Part shown: in pieces, positions 1 through 5,159 of the stretch | Layout: the number at the start of each line of letters is the position of its first letter | How positions within the stretch are numbered: position 1 is the first letter of the stretch | Assembly (NCBI GenBank): GCA_008363265.1 | Contig: RHKR01000219.1 | Coordinates: 1-5,159 of the forward strand | Length of the DNA stretch: 5,159 nucleotides | Direction: 5' to 3' | From: Chlorobiota bacterium | GTDB taxonomy: Bacteria > Bacteroidota > Ignavibacteria > Ignavibacteriales > Ignavibacteriaceae | The notes under the pieces: model-generated | The model's input: the letters and a program-made list of their open reading frames with translations, nothing else | Told to the model about the DNA's origin: nothing | Database searches by the model: none | Program-made: the position numbers and the translations under genes

Positions 1-736
1 GATGATCTATCAGGTGGTCGACAATCTTGTGAACAATGCCCTTAAATACACTTCTTCGGGTTGGGTCAGGGTCAGCACAGGGATCAGGGGTACAGGCAAC
101 AACCGTACAGCCTTTATAAGAGTTGAAGACTCAGGCATAGGGATAGCTCCCGGGAAGATAAACGTGATTTTTGAGCCTTTCAGACAGGGTGACGAGGGGG
201 TTACCCGGAATTACGAAGGCGCGGGGCTCGGGCTTACCATTGCTAAAAAGTATGTGGAGATGATGGGGGGTGAGTTAACGGTTGAGTCGACTTTGGGACA
301 GGGTTCTGTATTCACTGCCGGGTTCACACTCGCTCACGATGCTGCAGATGAGGAACCGGAAGATGATTCGGCCGAGAAGAAACTCATTCTGGTGGTCGAG
401 GATGATGAATCGGCCTCAGGTCTGATCAAGATGTACCTTCAGCCGTTCTGTGATGTAGTGGTGGTTGCAACAGGTAACGAAGCGCTGCTGACACTCACAG
501 AGCAGAGGTTTGACCTTGCGATAATCGATATCAATCTTCCGGGGAGTGAGAACGGGATCGAGCTCCGGGACAGGATCAAGGAAATCGATGTCTATGAAGA
601 CCTGCCAATGATCGCGGTTACTGCCTACACCCTGCCCGGTGACCAGATGAGGTTCATCGAGATCGGCTTTAATTCCTTTATTGAAAAGCCGTTCAGACGT
701 GAACTGTTGGTCGATACCGTAATGTCCCTTCTTTAA
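1..736 (+). CDS. Hybrid sensor histidine kinase, C-terminal part (HATPase + receiver), 5' truncated
   Basis: This is the tail of a hybrid two-component kinase that binds ATP, autophosphorylates a histidine and passes the phosphate to its own receiver domain. Numbering from the first visible ATG (position 2), the ATPase domain shows an N-box (NLVNNALKYT, 8-17), a G1 box (DSGIGI, 43-48), an F-box (IFEPF, 56-60) and a G2 box (GAGLGL, 73-78). An acidic linker (about 112-126) leads to a receiver domain with the acidic cluster EDD (133-135), phospho-acceptor D176, T207 and K229, all intact. The ATG at position 2 is not the real start, because it sits at the beginning of the N-box; the dimerisation/H-box domain and any sensor domain must lie upstream of the window. 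The protein ends directly after the receiver, so there is no DNA-binding output and it probably feeds a phosphorelay. Its sensed signal cannot be told. Its stop codon overlaps that of the convergent kinase. Confidence 0.95.
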   Translation, partial: MIYQVVDNLVNNALKYTSSGWVRVSTGIRGTGNNRTAFIRVEDSGIGIAPGKINVIFEPFRQGDEGVTRNYEGAGLGLTIAKKYVEMMGGELTVESTLGQGSVFTAGFTLAHDAADEEPEDDSAEKKLILVVEDDESASGLIKMYLQPFCDVVVVATGNEALLTLTEQRFDLAIIDINLPGSENGIELRDRIKEIDVYEDLPMIAVTAYTLPGDQMRFIEIGFNSFIEKPFRRELLVDTVMSLL

Positions 737-1959
737 CCTGTTTTAGCGGGTTTATCAAGAATGATCTTAAATGTTGTCCCTTCCCCGGGGATCGAGTTGC
801 TCACAAATATCTTCCCCGCATGGTACTCTTCAATTATCCTTTTTGAAAGGCTTAGCCCCAGCCCCCAGCCCCTCTTTTTGGTACTGTAACCGGGCCGGAA
901 CACATCCTTCCTCCTCTTAAGGTCGATACCTTTACCGTTGTCCGCCACTTCAATTTCAATTTTATTTTTGTGATCGAGCACTGATATTGTGATCTTGCCG
1001 TTGGTGTGTTCGATCGCGTCGAGGGCGTTCTTTACGAGGTTTTCGATCACCCAGCCGAAGAGTTCCTTGTTGAGCATCGCCTCGATGCCCGGTTCGCCGG
1101 TAAGTTTAAGCTCCACCTTTTTACCGAGGCGGGGGAGCCTGCGGCTGAAGTATTCGTAGATCTCATTGAGGCTGTCGAAGACGTTCTCTTTTTTAAGTTC
1201 CGCTTTCGAACCGATCTTCGAGAACCGGTTGGTAATGCGGCTCAGTTTCTGTACATCATTCTGGATCTCTTCAGCGGTGTCGAGCACCTTGTCGGGGTCA
1301 TGATAGTTGAGTTTCAGGAGCTCGATCCACCCGAGGAGGCTCGTGAGGGGTGTGCCGAACTGGTGGGCTGTTTCCTTGGCCATTCCGACCCAGATATTGC
1401 TCTGCTCACTCTTCTTTATCTGACTGAAACCGATATAGGCAGTTATAACGAAAAGGAACGCGATCATCATCTGGACGAAGGGGTAATATTTCAATTGGGT
1501 AACGAGGGCAGACTCACCGAAGTGAATCTTGTTAAGAACCAGCGTATCCGTACCGAGAACATGCTTCACCAGAATGGGGGAGTTCACATCGTCCATCGAG
1601 ATCAGCTTGTCTTTGAAGTATTCCTTAAGTTTCTCACCTTTCATGCGTGGGTCGATCTTCACATTGCGGAAATTGGATGCCCCGGCCAGGTCAACATTAT
1701 CCTGCGCGTCTGTAAGGATCACTTCAAAATCGATCGGCTGGATGATATTCTCGAGGAGGAAGGTAAGGTCGGTGGTCTCCTCCGAATTGGCGATATACTC
1801 CAGTGTGTTGGCGTAGAGTTGTACGATCTGCCTCTCACGCGCCTGAAGTTTCTGAGCGATGGTATGAGTGTAGTAAAGGGTACCGCCGGCTATCACCAGT
1901 GCCGCGAAGATAAGCGCGATCTTGATGTTGGCGGTGGCCGGCCCGCCTGACATTTTCAA
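733..1959 (-). CDS. Membrane-bound sensor histidine kinase
   Basis: A complete transmembrane sensor kinase of about 408 residues. A hydrophobic segment at about 12-31 and a second at about 160-179 enclose a periplasmic domain of about 130 residues of unrecognised fold. No HAMP domain is evident; a short linker leads straight to the H-box with phospho-accepting H199 (KETAHQFGTPLTSLLGW). The ATPase domain follows with an N-box (ENLVKNALDAI, 306-316), G1 (DNGKGI, 340-345), an F-box region (FRPGYSTKKRG, 354-364) and G2 (GWGLGLSLSK, 364-373). All catalytic motifs are present. The H-box has QFGTPL where classical kinases have ELRTPL, a variant I recall from Bacteroidota-type kinases. The chosen start is TTG at 1957-1959, which has GGAG six bases upstream; an in-frame ATG two codons on (1951-1953) is the alternative. 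It lies 82 bp after purA on the same strand, and no cognate response regulator is adjacent. Signal unknown. Confidence 0.95.
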   Translation of the reverse strand: MKMSGGPATANIKIALIFAALVIAGGTLYYTHTIAQKLQARERQIVQLYANTLEYIANSEETTDLTFLLENIIQPIDFEVILTDAQDNVDLAGASNFRNVKIDPRMKGEKLKEYFKDKLISMDDVNSPILVKHVLGTDTLVLNKIHFGESALVTQLKYYPFVQMMIAFLFVITAYIGFSQIKKSEQSNIWVGMAKETAHQFGTPLTSLLGWIELLKLNYHDPDKVLDTAEEIQNDVQKLSRITNRFSKIGSKAELKKENVFDSLNEIYEYFSRRLPRLGKKVELKLTGEPGIEAMLNKELFGWVIENLVKNALDAIEHTNGKITISVLDHKNKIEIEVADNGKGIDLKRRKDVFRPGYSTKKRGWGLGLSLSKRIIEEYHAGKIFVSNSIPGEGTTFKIILDKPAKTG

Positions 1960-1965
1960 GAGTTA

Positions 1966-1969
1966 CTCC
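1966..1969 (-). promoter_or_regulatory. Ribosome binding site (GGAG) that bears on the kinase start
   Basis: On the minus strand GGAG is followed by six bases and TTG, then AAA and ATG. The spacing is six bases to TTG but twelve to ATG. Spacing therefore favours the TTG start, while codon preference favours ATG. The choice changes only two residues at the N-terminus. Confidence 0.5.
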
Positions 1970-1988
1970 GGAAAATTAATAAATCGTT

Positions 1989-2012
1989 CCCCAAACTTAA
2001 TTCAAGCAGGGG
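1989..2012 (-). terminator. Weak hairpin between purA and the kinase gene
   Basis: The spacer after the purA stop can fold on the minus strand with a CCCC/GGGG outer stem and a CTT/AAG inner stem, separated by a small asymmetric internal loop and closing a five-base loop. The bases after it are AT-rich but are not a run of T. It is at best a poor intrinsic terminator or an attenuation or processing site, so read-through from purA into the kinase is quite possible. The rest of the 82-bp spacer shows only the kinase ribosome-binding site. Confidence 0.2.
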
Positions 2013-2041
2013 ACGCGCGAAATGTAAATATTGGAGGTGTT

Positions 2042-3665
<1,624 letters not shown>

Positions 3666-3666
<1 letters not shown>

Positions 3667-3690
3667 AGAAACTCCTGTTTCCTGTTTCTA
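3666..3690 (-). promoter_or_regulatory. Inverted repeat enclosing the STAS gene ribosome-binding site
   Basis: On the minus strand TAGAAAC and GTTTCTA form a perfect seven-base inverted repeat around an eleven-base loop. Most of the AGGAG ribosome-binding site (3672-3676) lies in the loop, its last G opens the right arm, and that arm runs into the A of the start codon. Within the same stretch CCTGTTT (plus strand) occurs twice in tandem at 3674-3687, so a copy of the Shine-Dalgarno-like AGGAAA is also present just upstream. The stem is AT-rich and only marginally stable, so a regulatory role is inference. Confidence 0.35.
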
Positions 3691-3918
3691 AAATATCGTG
3701 TTGGAATTGAGTAATTACTTATTTGTCAAACTAAAATATAAAGAATTATCGGTAAAAATTAATATGAAACGGTGATTCAGGGATAATTTTAATTTTTTTT
3801 AACAAAAGTTCGTGCATGGGTCGATAAACACTTTCTTATTAGTCCAAAATATTCTATTTTGTGCCGGATTGATTCAAATAATAACCGTTTTTTACTCATC
3901 ATCATGACGGAGAATCCG
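3667..3918. other. AT-rich divergent intergenic region
   Basis: A 252-bp spacer between divergently transcribed genes, much richer in A/T than the flanking coding DNA, including a T8 run near 3793-3800. It must carry promoters for both directions, but no complete promoter can be assigned. On the minus strand there is a perfect TTGACA (3724-3729) with no matching -10 element at 16-18 bp. A perfect ten-base palindrome AGTAATTACT (3710-3719) lies between it and the STAS start. On the plus strand TATTCTATTTTG (3850-3861) resembles, but does not match, a Bacteroidota TAnnTTTG element. No small ORF or RNA gene is evident. Confidence 0.6.
3909..3912 (+). promoter_or_regulatory. Ribosome binding site (GGAG) of the secreted repeat protein gene
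   Basis: GGAG sits six bases before the ATG at 3919. An in-frame ATG at 3904 would place this site inside the coding region and would add five residues in front of a typical MKK signal-peptide start, so 3919 is the better start. Confidence 0.6.
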
Positions 3919-5159
3919 ATGAAAAAACTTTTTACGGTGTTTTTTGCAGTTGTCATCCTCGCGACTGCGGGTTACGCTCAGTGGCCATCCGACCCGAACG
4001 TGAACCTTGCAATTGCGGATACAGCGGGTGAGCAGGATCTGCCAAAGTCGGTTACCTGCCCCGATGGCAGCACTTTTATCTCCTGGTTTGACAACCGCGG
4101 CGGAGGTTACGCCGTTTATATGCAGCTTCTGAACGCAGACGGTGTAAAACAGTGGGCCAATAACGGGCTGTTGATCTCCAATAATCCCCAGAACTCATCA
4201 CTGGTCGACTACGACCTCACCTGCGATGCTCAGAACAACGCCATCGTTGTTTTCACCGACACCAGATCGGGTGATCTCGATGTTTTTGCCTACAAGATCT
4301 CCCCGGCGGGACAGTTCCTGTGGGGCGCCAACGGTGTCGCGCTTTCAACAGGCACCGGATATGAAGCCAATCCGACAGTGGCCGCCACTTCCGACGGTTA
4401 CGCCGTGATCGCATGGATCTACGCCGTAAACCCGTACAAGGTTTACATGCAGAAACTCGATGCAACCGGAAACAAGATGTGGGGAGCCACACCGAAGATA
4501 TACAACTCCGCCACCGAGGGTTATAACAACCCTATCGTCGTCCCCTCCGATAACGGCTCGGTCATCGTGGTTCACAAGGTTACTACGGGTAACTTCCCGG
4601 CTCAGACCGTTAAACTCGCAGCTCAGAAGTTCAACTCTGCTGGCGATCCCACACTCGGAACGGGTGGTGTATGGATCCAGAGCCTCGGCAAGGTCATGGC
4701 TTTTACAGCCCAGTTCGTTGCCCCTGACGGAGCCGGCGGCGCGGTTATTGCCTGGCATGACGACAGGAACTCGATAAACCTCCAGAGTGCCTGGGTTCAG
4801 AGGATCAGGGCCGACGGCACGCTTGCGTTCCCCGCTAACGGAAGTGAGGCCGCTACCACCGCAAGTATCCATAAATGGAACCCCGTGGCTGGCAAGTACA
4901 CAGGAAGTGACGATGTGGTGGTATTCTGGCGCTACACCAACTCCGACCAGAATCAGGAAGGCCTTGCCGCGCAGAAGTTCAACGCTTTCGGTACGAGACA
5001 GTGGACTGACAATGGTGTGACCCTCACCCCTATGTCGAATGCCAATAATGTGACCGGTTACGACATGGCTACCACACACGATGCCGCTTATTTCGTTTAC
5101 AACCGCGGTAATTCTGTCGGGCTTGACAACACCATCCAGGGGATGTTCCTGAACTCATC
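3919..5159 (+). CDS. Exported repeat protein, probable beta-propeller, 3' truncated
   Basis: An open frame with no stop to the right edge: 413 complete codons plus two bases. The start MKKLFTVFFAVVILAT followed by AGYA-Q is a classic Sec signal peptide, with probable cleavage after A20; no lipobox cysteine is seen. The mature part consists of repeats of about 57 residues. Each runs from a hydrophobic strand (for example STFISWFDNR, 51-60; GGAVIAWHDDR, 273-283) through a segment like VYMQLLNADG to a G-x-x-x-W-x-x-N-G turn (VKQWANNG, 76-83; QFLWGANG, 132-139; TRQWTDNG, 359-366). The equivalent glycines are at 75, 131, 184, 242, 300 and 358, and a seventh repeat has begun at the edge. Such repeats are recalled from large secreted proteins of Ignavibacteria and relatives, many ending in a type IX secretion sorting domain; that end is outside the window, so T9SS export is inference. 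No catalytic motif is recognised; a surface or adhesive role is possible. Codon use looks like that of its neighbours. Confidence 0.9.
   Translation, partial: MKKLFTVFFAVVILATAGYAQWPSDPNVNLAIADTAGEQDLPKSVTCPDGSTFISWFDNRGGGYAVYMQLLNADGVKQWANNGLLISNNPQNSSLVDYDLTCDAQNNAIVVFTDTRSGDLDVFAYKISPAGQFLWGANGVALSTGTGYEANPTVAATSDGYAVIAWIYAVNPYKVYMQKLDATGNKMWGATPKIYNSATEGYNNPIVVPSDNGSVIVVHKVTTGNFPAQTVKLAAQKFNSAGDPTLGTGGVWIQSLGKVMAFTAQFVAPDGAGGAVIAWHDDRNSINLQSAWVQRIRADGTLAFPANGSEAATTASIHKWNPVAGKYTGSDDVVVFWRYTNSDQNQEGLAAQKFNAFGTRQWTDNGVTLTPMSNANNVTGYDMATTHDAAYFVYNRGNSVGLDNTIQGMFLNS
4060..5148 (+). repeat. Six and a half divergent ~57-residue protein repeats
   Basis: Repeat units begin at about residues 48, 104, 158, 211, 271, 329 and 387 of the encoded protein. 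The glycine before the W turn recurs with spacings of 56, 53, 58, 58 and 58 residues. Units 1, 2 and 5 keep a D-x-R type strand end (FDNR, TDTR, DDR), and units 1, 2 and 6 keep the W-x-x-N-G turn best; units 3-5 have drifted. The period fits beta-propeller blades. DNA identity between units is low by eye, so these are old protein repeats and not recent tandem duplications. Confidence 0.7.

Noticed and set aside
1006..1950. A 314-codon open frame on the plus strand, antisense to the membrane kinase
   Set aside because: It lies wholly inside a kinase gene whose motifs are unambiguous, its translation shows no recognisable domain or repeat, and long antisense frames are expected when codon use avoids stops on the other strand.
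3724..3729. Minus-strand TTGACA as a complete sigma-70 promoter for the STAS gene
   Set aside because: No TATAAT-like hexamer is found at 16-18 bp; the nearest TATTTT is about 28 bp away. It is kept only as a weak hint in the spacer description.
3850..3861. TATTCTATTTTG as a promoter -7/-10 element for the repeat protein gene
   Set aside because: It is one base short of TAnnTTTG, matches TATAAT only 4 of 6, and no -33 TTG or -35 TTGACA lies at the right distance.
4226..5020. Three short plus-strand frames (60-105 codons) inside the repeat protein gene
   Set aside because: They are in other frames of a clearly coding region and their products are rich in P, R, S and T, as frame-shifted shadows usually are.
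4345..5079. A 244-codon open frame on the minus strand, antisense to the repeat protein
   Set aside because: The plus-strand frame has a signal peptide, a ribosome-binding site and regular repeats; the antisense translation has none of these and looks like a shadow.

Overview
The window fits a Gram-negative member of the Bacteroidota/Chlorobiota/Ignavibacteriota group, with Ignavibacteria-like bacteria my best guess. Three things point there: a secreted repeat protein of the D-x-R / G-x-x-x-W-x-x-N-G type common in that group, a transmembrane kinase with a 'KETAHQFGTPL' type H-box, and moderate GC with very AT-rich spacers. This is recalled family knowledge, not a search result, so the placement is tentative.

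Layout. Positions 1-736 (+) hold the 3' end of a hybrid sensor kinase (ATPase domain plus receiver domain). It meets head-on, with stop codons sharing TTAA, a three-gene minus-strand cluster. In transcription order the cluster is a STAS-domain anti-sigma-factor antagonist (3666-3331), adenylosuccinate synthetase purA (3313-2042) and a membrane-bound histidine kinase (1959-733). The first two genes are 17 bp apart and very probably co-transcribed. The kinase follows after 82 bp and may or may not share the transcript. A 252-bp AT-rich spacer (3667-3918) separates this cluster from a divergent plus-strand gene that starts at 3919 and runs off the right edge. That gene encodes an exported protein built of about 57-residue repeats that look like beta-propeller blades.

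How the genes may work together. PurA is a housekeeping purine enzyme. Around it are three signalling parts: a partner-switching protein, a two-component sensor kinase and a hybrid kinase. No response regulator with an output domain, no anti-sigma kinase, no PP2C phosphatase and no sigma factor is visible, so the partners lie elsewhere. I see no mobile element, CRISPR array, tRNA or rRNA, and no convincing unknown multi-gene system. The points most worth a second look are the truncated repeat protein, a small inverted repeat that encloses the ribosome-binding site of the STAS gene, and the TTG-versus-ATG start of the membrane kinase.
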